Source: Reinekea sp. G2M2-21 (GTDB lineage Bacteria; Pseudomonadota; Gammaproteobacteria; Pseudomonadales; Natronospirillaceae). Taken from it: DNA of 64,000 nt. The position numbers were made by a program, and so were the translations under genes. Of this stretch, positions 8,023-17,695 are shown one piece after another (within the stretch, counting starts at the first letter, position 1; the number at the start of each line of letters is the position of its first letter). The stretch covers positions 744,001 to 808,000 of the forward strand of contig NZ_JADPQG010000002.1 of assembly GCF_015687175.1 (NCBI RefSeq). The letters run 5' to 3'. The notes below the pieces were generated by a model. It did not search any database, was not told where the DNA came from, and saw only the letters and a list, made by a program, of their open reading frames with translations.

Positions 8023-8209
8023 AAGAACAGGTCACGGAAAAACGGAGCGCAATTGTAAGCGGTTACAAACTACTTGGGTAGTACTGGATAAAGGCTTTAA
8101 AAGGCAACTTTAAAAATGTTTGATCTGGCCACGGAATGCCGCTGATTTTCAGCGCAAAGATGGCACATGAACTATACTGGTAAATGTCAGCGATAGAGGA
8201 GTATCTATC

Positions 8210-8365
8210 ATGCATCAAACGAAACCCGTTTACAGTGAAGAGTTCTGTCTGACAGTCATCAAACAATCCGATCGTAAGTTCAGCACCCTGGTTACTCTGG
8301 CTCATCAGTTGGGCGTCAGCGTGAAGCAGGTTCAACAGTGGTGTCTTGAGCTGAGAGAACAGTAG
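8210..8365 (+). CDS. 51-residue stand-alone transposase-type HTH protein
   Basis: A complete small gene: GAGGAG 11 bp before ATG, 51 codons, and a strong terminator right after the stop. It reads like the N-terminal helix-turn-helix of IS3/IS911-type OrfA proteins: YSEEFCLTVIKQS, then LVTLAHQLGVSVKQVQQWC, where those transposases have YSxEFKxxVV and LAxxLGVSxxTLxxW. No transposase catalytic part, inverted repeat or IS remnant is visible around it. A consensus -10 (TATACT, 8173-8178) lies upstream. It may be a domesticated DNA-binding protein or a fragment that kept a start, stop and terminator by chance. Confidence 0.6.
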   Translation: MHQTKPVYSEEFCLTVIKQSDRKFSTLVTLAHQLGVSVKQVQQWCLELREQ

Positions 8366-8374
8366 CGTTTAACC

Positions 8375-8402
8375 AAACAGGGAGGCATAGCCTCCCTGTT
8401 TT
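8375..8402. terminator. Bidirectional terminator
   Basis: AAACAGGGAGGC / GCCTCCCTGTTT stem with a three-base loop, T-rich on one side and A-rich on the other. It serves the small HTH gene (+) and the converging choice-of-anchor I gene (-). Confidence 0.9.
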
Positions 8403-8419
8403 GCGTTGGGCAGTGACGT

Positions 8420-10162
8420 TTACTTTACCGTCACGTTGAGCTGATAAACGGCCAGCGTGCCTGAGACTTCATTGGCCACCAAAACCAGCGGTTTGCCGTT
8501 CGGGCTCTCTTGTGCCGCGACAAACGACATGCCTTCCGGTGCCAGGTCAGCGGCTGCAGGAGACTCTGGGTCGGCAGTGTAGTCACGGTGATTTATGTAC
8601 TGTAAGAACTCGACGTTTTCCGGGTCGGTGATGTCGTACATCATTAAACCGCCCATCCGTTCCAGGCCGATAATGGCCAGGGTGTGACCTTCGACATAGG
8701 CGAGTGTCAGGGCTTCCGGCTCCGGTCCTTTATTGTCGCTTCGGTCGTCTAGCTTGGTTTTATTGTCGGTGGTGTTAAAAAATTCAGGGTAGGCTTCGGC
8801 GGTGATACGTTCAAAGTCGGAACCCGAGTCGAACACCAGTTCACCGGTGTCACTGAAAATGGAGAAAGAGCGCGCGCCAAAGCTGTACAGACTGTCATAG
8901 CGGTTGTCCAAGGCGTTATAACCCAAGTCCGGTGAAACCGCCAAATCTTCGATGTCATGCAACAACGCAGACGTTGCGTTAGAGAAACTGGCCGTCGCGT
9001 GTGGTGTGCTGGAGTCGTTCAGTTCTTTTATTTTCCATTCGTCTTTGTACACGATGCACGCGTCATCCCACAGGTAAGTGGTGTTGCTGCGTGTGTCATT
9101 TTGAGCGGCTGCGCTGCAATCTGCCTCCCCAATGCGGTCATCGATGTATTCACGTGCGTCGCCTTCATTGGCCGTCACAATGTAATGCTTGTTGTTGACA
9201 CTGTAGCTGGCAATCGAGTCCGGTTGGTATCGGCCAAACAGGTTGGCGTGTGTGTTCAGCAGGGCGGTTTTATCGTCTTTGTCGGCGTCCAGAGCGTTAC
9301 TCTCTTCACCATGGTCTTTGAAGCCAAGACCGTAAACATCGGTAATCTTATAGTCACCGGTTAACTTGATTTTCGCGATAGCGTTGTTTTCCTGCAGCGA
9401 AACAAACGCCCATTTGTTGTCTTTGCTGACGGTGATGTATTCCGGTTCAAAATCTTGCGCATGCGTGGTGCTTTCCGGAGCGGGGTTGTTGCCAACCAAA
9501 ACACCATAGGGCAGGGGGCCATTGAACTGGGCAAAGGTCAGTTGCGTTGCCGTGTCCGCCGGCATGTTGTTGCGTACCTCAACAATGCTGATGCTGCCTT
9601 CCGGATCAATGGTGTAGTTGTCGTTCGGTTCGCCTTCATTGGCCACCAGCACCAGTTTTCCATTCGGGCTGAACGTGACCATGTCCGGTAAGGCCCCGGC
9701 TTTCACCGCCCTCAGAAAGGCCGGTGTCCCGGTTTGGTCTACGCTGTAAAACAGCACGGCACCGGCGTCCTGTTTGATTTTAGCCTGTACGGCCACCGCC
9801 ATCAGGTTGTTGGCAATGGCCACGCTGTTGGCACCCCCGACCTGCATGGTTTCGCCCGACATAAAGGCGACGGTTTCGGGTAACGGTAGGCTGGATGACT
9901 TTAGGTTCGCCACGCTATAAGGCGTTAGCGATGCTTCGGAAGGTAAGTTGGACAGATCGATTTGATCCAACGTGCCGTCGTTTGCATTGGTGACGAAGGC
10001 CGAGCCGGATGCCGCGTGGAAAGCCACGATTTCTGCCGCACCTTCGTCAAACTGACCGGACGCATGGCGGTCGACCAATTCTAATGTTGCCTCGATGGGT
10101 TTTACCTCGTTACATGCCGTTAGTGACACGGCAATCGCCAGGACGGAGATCGTCAAACGCAT
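8420..10162 (-). CDS. Choice-of-anchor I family lipoprotein (secreted beta-propeller)
   Basis: A 580-residue lipoprotein (LTAC, Cys17). The body matches the choice-of-anchor I / mesenchymal surface glycoprotein-like family: NEGEPNDNYTIDPEGSISIV, DFEPEYITVSKDNKWAFVSL, VTANEGDAREY, FGARSFSIF, DNKGPEPEALTLAYV and GLERMGGLMMYDITDPENV. These form a propeller of the esterase-like/phytase-like type; biochemical activity is not established. The usual extra anchor is replaced by a lipid anchor here. It is a single gene, divergent from the lipoprotein gene at 10429. Confidence 0.85.
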   Translation of the reverse strand: MRLTISVLAIAVSLTACNEVKPIEATLELVDRHASGQFDEGAAEIVAFHAASGSAFVTNANDGTLDQIDLSNLPSEASLTPYSVANLKSSSLPLPETVAFMSGETMQVGGANSVAIANNLMAVAVQAKIKQDAGAVLFYSVDQTGTPAFLRAVKAGALPDMVTFSPNGKLVLVANEGEPNDNYTIDPEGSISIVEVRNNMPADTATQLTFAQFNGPLPYGVLVGNNPAPESTTHAQDFEPEYITVSKDNKWAFVSLQENNAIAKIKLTGDYKITDVYGLGFKDHGEESNALDADKDDKTALLNTHANLFGRYQPDSIASYSVNNKHYIVTANEGDAREYIDDRIGEADCSAAAQNDTRSNTTYLWDDACIVYKDEWKIKELNDSSTPHATASFSNATSALLHDIEDLAVSPDLGYNALDNRYDSLYSFGARSFSIFSDTGELVFDSGSDFERITAEAYPEFFNTTDNKTKLDDRSDNKGPEPEALTLAYVEGHTLAIIGLERMGGLMMYDITDPENVEFLQYINHRDYTADPESPAAADLAPEGMSFVAAQESPNGKPLVLVANEVSGTLAVYQLNVTVK

Positions 10163-10330
10163 GGTGATGCTCTCTTTATTATCGTGATGGAATTTTTAAG
10201 ACGCATGCACGATACGGTCGGAGTATGACAGTTTGGTGACCCTCCTCTAAAACTGCGCACTCGGTCTTTCCGCTGAAATTAAGCGCTTTCTGTTGGTCAA
10301 CTCGGCTTCGAATCAGAATGAGTCAATTAA

Positions 10331-10349
10331 AATGAGAATTATTCCTCAA
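10331..10349. promoter_or_regulatory. Weak Fur-box-like sequence
   Basis: AATGAGAATTATTCCTCAA matches about 10 of 14 positions of the TGATAAT-N-ATTATCA repeat. It lies about 80 bp before the lipoprotein start at 10429. One arm is good, the other is poor. Confidence 0.3.
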
Positions 10350-10428
10350 TTCCGAATATTAATAATGGCTAATATTTCAGAGGCAGTGCATGCTGACCGT
10401 CCATTCAACAACACATGGAAGAATAACG

Positions 10429-11220
10429 ATGAAACGGACACTTCTTATTGGCATTTTTGCCGCAACGTGGTTGCAGGGTTGTCTTCCCGAAAAGGCTGAA
10501 CAAGATACCCAGAACACCCCGCCCGATGCGGGTGATGATATTCGCATTTGCAGTTTTGCCGATGGAAATGGGGATGAACTGGTTACACACAAATCGGCGA
10601 ACTCCGCAGAGGAGTGGTTATTCATCGACAGTATGTCCAGCGCCAGTGCGGATATAGAGCTGGATGAAGATGATCTTGTGGGCGCATTCGCCGTGACTTC
10701 TTTTATCGGCCCTTCTCTGACCGATGCGTTCTCCGGGTTAAACATCTTCTACGCCTGCACGTCAGATGTGTACGCATTGAACCAATGTAACTGGGAGCAG
10801 GTTGATACCGAAAACAATGAAACATTGAAAGTAGAAACAGTCCTGGGTGGCGGTGATGCATACACCACGACAGTTTCTTTAGATGAGGGCGACGGATTTG
10901 AAACACAGATTGTTTTGGATGGCGTGCTCACAGACCTGGGCAACCTGACCATTATGTTTTATGACAATGGCGTGGTCGATGTAACGCGAACGGCAACCCG
11001 AAGCAGTAACGGAACAGAAACCGTCACCTACGCCAGTGCAGAAACCAACTGGACTGCAACAGAAACAGCAGGCTGCTCAGGTTCAATTGATTTTGACTCG
11101 AGCGAAGATGGTGAAACAGTAACGTTGGATGCTAGCTGGTCATTATCTGGCACGACAACCAGTGGCTCGCTGGAGTACTTTAAAACCGGGTTAGACAGCA
11201 CCTACCATTTAACGTGGTAG
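10429..11220 (+). CDS. Hypothetical lipoprotein
   Basis: A 263-residue protein. The start chosen is ATG 10429 (GGAAGA upstream) because it opens a lipoprotein signal peptide: MKRTLLIGIF, then LQGC with Cys18. The mature part is acidic and rich in Thr/Ser and strand-like stretches, with paired cysteines (CSFADG, FYACTSD, NQCNWEQ, AGCSGS). I recognise no family. The second half looks like a lipocalin-type or beta-sandwich domain (repeated TVSLDEG, TIMFYDNG, TVTLDASW, GSLEYF strands), which is an impression only. Directly downstream is the MITE at 11238. Confidence 0.75.
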   Translation: MKRTLLIGIFAATWLQGCLPEKAEQDTQNTPPDAGDDIRICSFADGNGDELVTHKSANSAEEWLFIDSMSSASADIELDEDDLVGAFAVTSFIGPSLTDAFSGLNIFYACTSDVYALNQCNWEQVDTENNETLKVETVLGGGDAYTTTVSLDEGDGFETQIVLDGVLTDLGNLTIMFYDNGVVDVTRTATRSSNGTETVTYASAETNWTATETAGCSGSIDFDSSEDGETVTLDASWSLSGTTTSGSLEYFKTGLDSTYHLTW

Positions 11221-11237
11221 ATATTGCGGAAAGCTAA

Positions 11238-11500
11238 GGCAACTCTGAATAATTGCTATCTACCTCAGCGGGTGAAGAAATGCGTAAAGTTCGAGGCAAG
11301 TTCTGCAGGCAATATTCATTATCTTGGCAAAGAACTTAACAACGAAATTGGCCATTTCAGCCCCGCCCTCCGGGTCCTTCAGATTGATGACTGAGCTTTG
11401 TTGTGTGTTTTGAAAAGGACTCGCCATTCTCTGCAACACACGCCTCGCTCATCCTATCGATCTGATAGGTCTGAGGTGATTTGAATTAATCAGAGTTGCC
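11238..11500. mobile_element. MITE, 263 bp, IS5-type ends, CTAA target duplication
   Basis: Terminal inverted repeats: the left end GGCAACTCTGAATAATT and the right end (read on the minus strand) GGCAACTCTGATTAATT, one mismatch in 17, with similarity resuming at ACCTCAG. CTAA flanks both sides directly (11234-11237 and 11501-11504), the YTAR target typical of the IS5 group. No open frame for a transposase is inside, so it must move in trans. The right 130 bp is about 90% identical, in inverse orientation, to 16844-16972. Confidence 0.85.
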
Positions 11501-11541
11501 CTAATTTGAATGGGGTCAACATGTTAGGTTGACCCAACATC

Positions 11542-12538
<997 letters not shown>

Positions 12539-12622
12539 CGATATACCCCGACAACCCTTGCCAAGCCGGCCAATATCCGTACAATTGCGCGGCTTGCAAT
12601 GCTATGCACACAGGAGAACACC

Positions 12623-12832
12623 ATGGCTCGCGTTACCGTTGAAGATTGTTTAGATAAGGTTGATAACCGTTTTGAGTTGATCATGGTTGCCAGCAAGCGT
12701 GCTCGCCAGATTGCGAACGACGGTTATGACGCCCTGGTTGATGAAGACAACGACAAGCCAACTGTTATTGCCTTACGTGAAATTGCCGAAGGCAAAATCA
12801 ACGCATCTATCCTCGAAAATATCGACGATTAA
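12623..12832 (+). CDS. rpoZ: RNA polymerase omega subunit
   Basis: A 69-residue subunit that helps assemble beta-prime and forms part of a ppGpp site. [19 protein letters not shown] and ASKRARQI are near-identical to the family; the C-terminal half is shorter than E. coli's 91 residues, as is common in this order. ATG 12623 follows AGGAG; an upstream ATG at 12599 overlaps this RBS. A terminator follows, so spoT may need its own promoter or readthrough. Confidence 0.96.
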   Translation: MARVTVEDCLDKVDNRFELIMVASKRARQIANDGYDALVDEDNDKPTVIALREIAEGKINASILENIDD

Positions 12833-12866
12833 TGCGCCTGACCGTGTCGCGGTCAGCCGTCTTATA

Positions 12867-12895
12867 AAAAAACCGAGCCCTGGCTCGGTTTTTTT
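12867..12895 (+). terminator. Terminator after rpoZ
   Basis: AACCGAGC / GCTCGGTT stem with a four-base loop, flanked by an A run and a T run; spoT begins about 70 bp later. Confidence 0.9.
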
Positions 12896-12963
12896 ATTGC
12901 CGTTTGAAACTCAGTGAATACACTAATTGGCAGATATATTCACTTTGCTGCTTTGGAATCGCT

Positions 12964-15066
12964 TTGCCAACTGTCCATAACCTCGCTGAACGACTTGACG
13001 AATACCTATCGAAAGAGAAGGTCGCGCGCATCAAGCGAGCTTATTTTTACGCAGAACAGGCTCATGAAGGGCAAATGCGACGCAGTGGTGAACGCTACAT
13101 CACGCACCCGCTTGCGGTTGCGAACATTCTGTCTGAAATGCACATGGACCATCAAAGTTTGATGGCCGCGATGCTGCACGACGTACTGGAAGACACCGCA
13201 GTCTCAAAAGAAGCCATTGTTGAACAATTCGGCGAAGGCGTTGCTGAGCTGGTGGATGGCGTGTCCAAACTGACCCATCTGGAGTTTGAATCCAAGCTGG
13301 AAGAGCAAGCAGAGAACTTCCAGAAAATGGTGTTGGCGATGTCGAAAGACATCCGTGTGATTCTCGTCAAACTGGCCGACCGGCTGCATAACATGCGCAC
13401 CATGGGCTCTATGCCGCCGGAGAAAAAACGCCGAAAATCCCGCGAAACTCTGGAAATTTATGCCCCGATTGCGTTGCGATTGGGGATTAACGATTTGCGG
13501 GTTGAGCTTGAAAACCTGTCGTTTGAATCGATGTATCCGCTGCGGGCGAGCCGTATTCGTTCGGCTATGCGCAAGCAGTTAGGTCACCGCAAGGAAGTCG
13601 TTAACCATATTGAAGCGGCTTTGGCAGAGCGGCTGAAACAGGAAGGCATCAATGCGGATGTGAAAGGCCGCGAGAAGCACCTTTACTCCATATACAAAAA
13701 AATGCGGGAAAAGCGCAAATCGCTGAAAGAAATTCTCGATGTCTACGCGTTCCGCATTCTGACCGATTCGGTCGACTCCTGTTACCGAATTCTCGGTGTC
13801 GTCCACAATCTCTATAAGCCCGTGCCGAATCGTTTTAAAGACTACATCGCGGTACCGAAAACCAATGGCTACCAGTCGCTGCATACCACGCTGATCGGCT
13901 CCAATGGTGTGCCTATCGAAATTCAGATCCGTACCCGCGATATGGAAGATATGGCCAACCACGGTATTGCCGCGCACTGGCTTTATAAAACCGATGAAAC
14001 ACAGAGTAACCAAACCCACGCGCGCGCACGTCGCTGGGTGAAGAATCTGTTGGAAATGCAAGAACGTGCCGGTGACTCCATGGAGTTCATCGAAAACGTT
14101 AAAATCGATTTGTTCCCAGACGAAATCTACGTGTTCACCCCGAAAGGGCAAATCATGGAAATGGCCAAGGGCGCCACGCCGGTCGACTTTGCCTACGCCG
14201 TGCATACTGACGTGGGCAATTCCTGTGTCGGTTGTTTGGTGAATCGGAAACTGGCGCCGCTCAGTCAGCCGCTGACCAGTGGCGACTCCATTAAAATCAT
14301 CACTGCGCCCGGAGCACGGCCGAACCCTGCCTGGCTGAATTTTGTCTTTACTGCGAAAGCGCGCTCTAATATCCGTCATTTTCTGGCTCACATGGAACGG
14401 CAGGAAGCTATCGCCCTGGGCAAAAAACTGCTCGACAGCCAATTACGGAACTTCGACCGGGATATCGACAGTCTGCTGCCAGACGCGTTCGAAACCGTAT
14501 TGAGTGAGTCCAACCTGAAAGATCGTGAGAGCCTATTTGAAGAAATTGGTACCGGTCACAAGGCGGTCTATATCGTTGCCCGGCGGCTATTGCAGCTGTC
14601 CAGCAGCGAAGAAGTGATCACGGAACAAAGTTCGTTGACCATTCAGGGCACGGAAGGATTACTGATCAACTACGCGAAATGCTGCCGACCGATCCCGGGT
14701 GACGCCATCGTCGGTGTCATGTCGAAAGGCAAAGGCATGGTCGTGCACGTTGAGCACTGCCGTAACATTTCGGATATCCGTGACAACACTGATCGCTGTG
14801 TACATCTGCACTGGGATAAGGCGATGGAAGGTGAGTTCCTGGTTGATATCCGTGTCGATTTAAGCAACGCTCGTGGTGTGTTGGCCAGTGTCGCTAACGC
14901 GGTGTCACACGCAGAAGCCAATATCGAGAGTATTCAGATGCAGGACATGGACGCCACCACGTCACGCCTGAACATCACTGTGTCGGTGACCGGCCGCACT
15001 CATCTGGGACGCGTATTCAAGCGACTTCACAGCCTGCCAGCGGTCTCCAAAATCGAGCGGGTCTGA
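12964..15066 (+). CDS. spoT: Bifunctional (p)ppGpp synthetase/hydrolase SpoT
   Basis: A 700-residue protein, the usual SpoT length. Domains in order: HD hydrolase (MLHDVLEDT at about 80-88), synthetase (GREKHLYSIYKKM, YAFRIL, RFKDYIAVPKTNGYQSLHT), TGS (DLFPDEIYVFTPKG), helical, the Cys-rich segment KCCRPIPGD, and C-terminal ACT. HD residues are intact, so hydrolysis should be active. The start chosen is TTG 12964, which gives exactly 22 residues up to RIKRAY as in E. coli SpoT; a further 20-codon extension to TTG 12904 would run into the rpoZ terminator. Third gene of the gmk-rpoZ-spoT order. Confidence 0.95.
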   Translation: MPTVHNLAERLDEYLSKEKVARIKRAYFYAEQAHEGQMRRSGERYITHPLAVANILSEMHMDHQSLMAAMLHDVLEDTAVSKEAIVEQFGEGVAELVDGVSKLTHLEFESKLEEQAENFQKMVLAMSKDIRVILVKLADRLHNMRTMGSMPPEKKRRKSRETLEIYAPIALRLGINDLRVELENLSFESMYPLRASRIRSAMRKQLGHRKEVVNHIEAALAERLKQEGINADVKGREKHLYSIYKKMREKRKSLKEILDVYAFRILTDSVDSCYRILGVVHNLYKPVPNRFKDYIAVPKTNGYQSLHTTLIGSNGVPIEIQIRTRDMEDMANHGIAAHWLYKTDETQSNQTHARARRWVKNLLEMQERAGDSMEFIENVKIDLFPDEIYVFTPKGQIMEMAKGATPVDFAYAVHTDVGNSCVGCLVNRKLAPLSQPLTSGDSIKIITAPGARPNPAWLNFVFTAKARSNIRHFLAHMERQEAIALGKKLLDSQLRNFDRDIDSLLPDAFETVLSESNLKDRESLFEEIGTGHKAVYIVARRLLQLSSSEEVITEQSSLTIQGTEGLLINYAKCCRPIPGDAIVGVMSKGKGMVVHVEHCRNISDIRDNTDRCVHLHWDKAMEGEFLVDIRVDLSNARGVLASVANAVSHAEANIESIQMQDMDATTSRLNITVSVTGRTHLGRVFKRLHSLPAVSKIERV

Positions 15067-15151
15067 GTCGCTCGAAACCCACCTAAAGCGGAATCCGCAA
15101 CGCCTCTGCAATTCATTGCTACACTGATTGCGTGCCACTGAGGTCAATGTG

Positions 15152-16843
15152 ATGACCCTGTTCGAAGCGTCCTTTTACAACGATGAAGCAGCCTTGCTGT
15201 TGTTTGATCAACACAAACTGATTGCCGTGAATCAGGCTGCTGTGTCGTTTCTCGGCACCGCAACTGACGATTTGATTGGACGAGATTACCAAGACTTTTT
15301 CCCGAATGCCGATTTTGATGATCACGCCGTTGTGCAGGGCATGAAACTGCCCTCCGGTAAGCACTTGTCCGTGGTCAGCCGCCGTCAAACGCTGGGAACC
15401 GGTCAGCTGGTGGTGAAAATCCGGAATCCTTTGATGGAGGAACATCACCTGGCATCTGAAGAGCTGGTCGCCGATACCCATCACTTTCGACTCTTGCTCG
15501 AAAAACTCAATGACGTCATGCAGGAACTAACCCATTGTGAGAGCTTGGGTGATCTCTATCGGGAAGCCGTGGCTCTCGGGCAAAAGCATCTCGGTTTCGA
15601 CCGGCTCGGGATATTGTTAGTCGACCATGAAACGCAGGAGCAAGTCGGCACTTGGGGTATCGACACGAATGGTCAACTGGTTGATGAAAGCCGGTGGCGA
15701 GGCCCACTGGAAAACACAGCCTGGCTGGCGGAAGCGATCCGAAATCCGAAATTTTGTCATTTCTGGGATGATGTCGACCTGCTCAACTGGGGAGAATTTG
15801 TTGGCCGGGGTTGGAATGGTATGGCCAATCTGTGGGATGGCGAACGTGTCTTCGGTTGGGTTTCAGCGGATAACCTGATTCATCAGAAGCCGCTGACACC
15901 CGCCCAGCAACAGGTGTTTCGATTATTCGCGTTGAATATCGGTCAACTGATCGTTCGTAAGCGGGCGGAACTGGCGTTGCAGCAGGCGAATGCGGAACTG
16001 GAAAACCGTATAGCGTTGAAAACTCAGGATTTGAATGATCGTTTACGTGAACTGGAATCGGTGCAGCAGCAGCTGATCGAACAGGAAAAGCATGCTTCGC
16101 TGGGCAATCTGGTAGCAGGCGTTGCGCATGAAATCAATACACCGTTGGGTAACTCGCAAATGGCGGTTTCCCATTTGCAGTACCTCAGTGGCCATTTGCA
16201 AAAGCAGTTCGCGTTGGGTGCGTTGACCAAAACCGAGTTAACGCAATCCATCGTGGAGATTTCCGAAGCCGCCAGTTTGTTGGAGTCTAACTTTCGTCGC
16301 GCCGTTGAACTGGTGCGCTCATTCAAACAGCTTGCCACCGACCAAACGGATGAACAAATGATGTTGGTGAATCTACATGACATTATCGCTAACGTGCTGA
16401 GCAGCTTTTATAATCAGTACAAAAACCGTCCCCTTTCGTGTTTTAACCAAGTCGCCTGTGATGTTCGGTTTTATTGCGCACCGGCGAAATTAACACAGAT
16501 CATTACTAACCTGTTGGACAATGGATTGCGACATGCGTTTCCGGCCGATCTTGCGCACAAGGGGCGAATCGGGTTTAGTGCGGAGTTAACTGGTCAGCAG
16601 CTGCGGTTGGTTTACGCCGACAATGGTGTCGGCATTCGTCCGGATTTGATCGGTAAAGTATTTGAGCCGTTGCGCACGTCACAGCGGATGGCCACCGTGG
16701 GTTTGGGACTGACCATTATTTATCAATTCGTCACGCAGGATTTTGGCGGACAGGTACGCTGTGAAAATACCGAGCCTAATGGTGTGCGTATCTCCTTGGA
16801 ATTTCCGGTGTTACTCGATTCAAACCAAGAAGAAATTGCCTAG
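15152..16843 (+). CDS. Orphan GAF-domain sensor histidine kinase
   Basis: A 563-residue soluble kinase: PAS-like segment at about 10-75 (LLLFDQHKLIAVNQAAVSFLG), GAF domain about 120-275, coiled coil 275-320, phosphoacceptor helix with GVAHEINTPLGN (H-box) near 332, N-box NLLDNGLRHAF, G boxes DNGVGI and GLGLTI. No membrane segment, receiver domain or response regulator neighbour. ATG 15152 is preceded by GAGG; a TTG eight codons earlier is less likely. The TAG stop is the end of CTAG next to a MITE terminus, so the C-terminus may have been set by insertion. It is paralogous to the kinase at 61433. Confidence 0.88.
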   Translation: MTLFEASFYNDEAALLLFDQHKLIAVNQAAVSFLGTATDDLIGRDYQDFFPNADFDDHAVVQGMKLPSGKHLSVVSRRQTLGTGQLVVKIRNPLMEEHHLASEELVADTHHFRLLLEKLNDVMQELTHCESLGDLYREAVALGQKHLGFDRLGILLVDHETQEQVGTWGIDTNGQLVDESRWRGPLENTAWLAEAIRNPKFCHFWDDVDLLNWGEFVGRGWNGMANLWDGERVFGWVSADNLIHQKPLTPAQQQVFRLFALNIGQLIVRKRAELALQQANAELENRIALKTQDLNDRLRELESVQQQLIEQEKHASLGNLVAGVAHEINTPLGNSQMAVSHLQYLSGHLQKQFALGALTKTELTQSIVEISEAASLLESNFRRAVELVRSFKQLATDQTDEQMMLVNLHDIIANVLSSFYNQYKNRPLSCFNQVACDVRFYCAPAKLTQIITNLLDNGLRHAFPADLAHKGRIGFSAELTGQQLRLVYADNGVGIRPDLIGKVFEPLRTSQRMATVGLGLTIIYQFVTQDFGGQVRCENTEPNGVRISLEFPVLLDSNQEEIA

Positions 16844-16972
16844 GGCAACTCTGAATAATTCAAATCACCTCAGTCCTATCAGATCGACGGATAAGCAAGG
16901 CGTGTGTTGCAGGGAATGGCGAGTCCATTTCAAAACACACAACAAAGCTCAGTCGTCGATCTGAAGGACCCT
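16844..16972 (+). mobile_element. One-ended MITE fragment (same family as 11238-11500)
   Basis: It starts with GGCAACTCTGAATAATT directly after CTAG (16840-16843), the expected YTAR target. About 129 bp match the minus strand of 11372-11500 with roughly 10 differences and a one-base gap; similarity stops after GAAGGACCC. No right terminal repeat is visible before dsbB, so the other end is lost or replaced. The remaining bases to 17101 show no gene. Confidence 0.75.
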
Positions 16973-17101
16973 GGCCGGCAATGTGATTTTTACCTTTTGC
17001 TGCGCTGCCACTGTGCATGGCACTTGTTATCGTTGACGCTTATCAACAAGGCGAGACTTGCCAATGGCAAACTGCCCTTTTACTTATTTGGACTAAGATA
17101 C

Positions 17102-17611
17102 ATGCAGAAACTAACTTGGTTTGTTCTTTCGCGCTGGTATTGGCTGGCGGTAACGTTGGTCGGTGTGTCGCTGGAGGCTGTCGCGCTGTTTTATCAGCAC
17201 GTACTTGGCGAGCCACCTTGCGTGTTGTGCATTCATGCCCGTGTTTGGGTGTTGCTTGGTGTGGTCATGGGGATAGTCGGACTGATTGGCAATCGCGTCA
17301 AAGCAGTGCGATTGACCGCACAGGTTGGTTTGATTGTGGCCTTGATTGGGTTGCTCAACCGCTCTTGGATTTCGGTCTTGGTTGAACGCGGACTCTACGA
17401 TGGTCAGTGCGGCATGGACCCGGGATTTCCCGCTTGGTTTTCACTGGATACCTGGTTCCCGCAAGTGTTTGAAGTGTGGACCATGTGTGGCTACACGCCA
17501 AAATTTCTGTTTGGTTTTACCATGGGTGAAGGCTTAGTGTTTGCTGCGATCAGTTTGCTGATCATAGCACTGGGTGCGTTGGCTCTGATGGTCATGCCAC
17601 AACGCCGCTAA
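17102..17611 (+). CDS. dsbB: Disulfide bond formation protein B
   Basis: A 169-residue inner-membrane protein with four hydrophobic segments, which reoxidises DsbA and hands electrons to quinone. The first periplasmic loop has the CVLC redox pair (residues about 40-43, in GEPPCVLCIHARVW) and the second loop has the other pair in YDGQCGMDPGF and VWTMCGYTP. The start is ATG 17102 after the MITE fragment; longer frames begin inside the fragment. The Shine-Dalgarno is weak. A DsbA-like partner is encoded at 33073. Confidence 0.9.
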   Translation: MQKLTWFVLSRWYWLAVTLVGVSLEAVALFYQHVLGEPPCVLCIHARVWVLLGVVMGIVGLIGNRVKAVRLTAQVGLIVALIGLLNRSWISVLVERGLYDGQCGMDPGFPAWFSLDTWFPQVFEVWTMCGYTPKFLFGFTMGEGLVFAAISLLIIALGALALMVMPQRR

Positions 17612-17695
17612 CCTTTCCGGTTTTGCGGTTTACATTTCAGGTTTTGTTCAGGCATTCCGACGTAGTCTGGCATTTGTGTTAAAAGAGGTTTGTTT

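Noticed and set aside
13579-14442. A 287-codon minus-strand frame inside spoT
   Set aside because: Fully antisense to the conserved synthetase and TGS domains of spoT; no RBS or family signature.
16904-17101. N-terminal extension of DsbB by 66 residues
   Set aside because: The extension is translated MITE sequence; DsbB family members begin at about the ATG at 17102.
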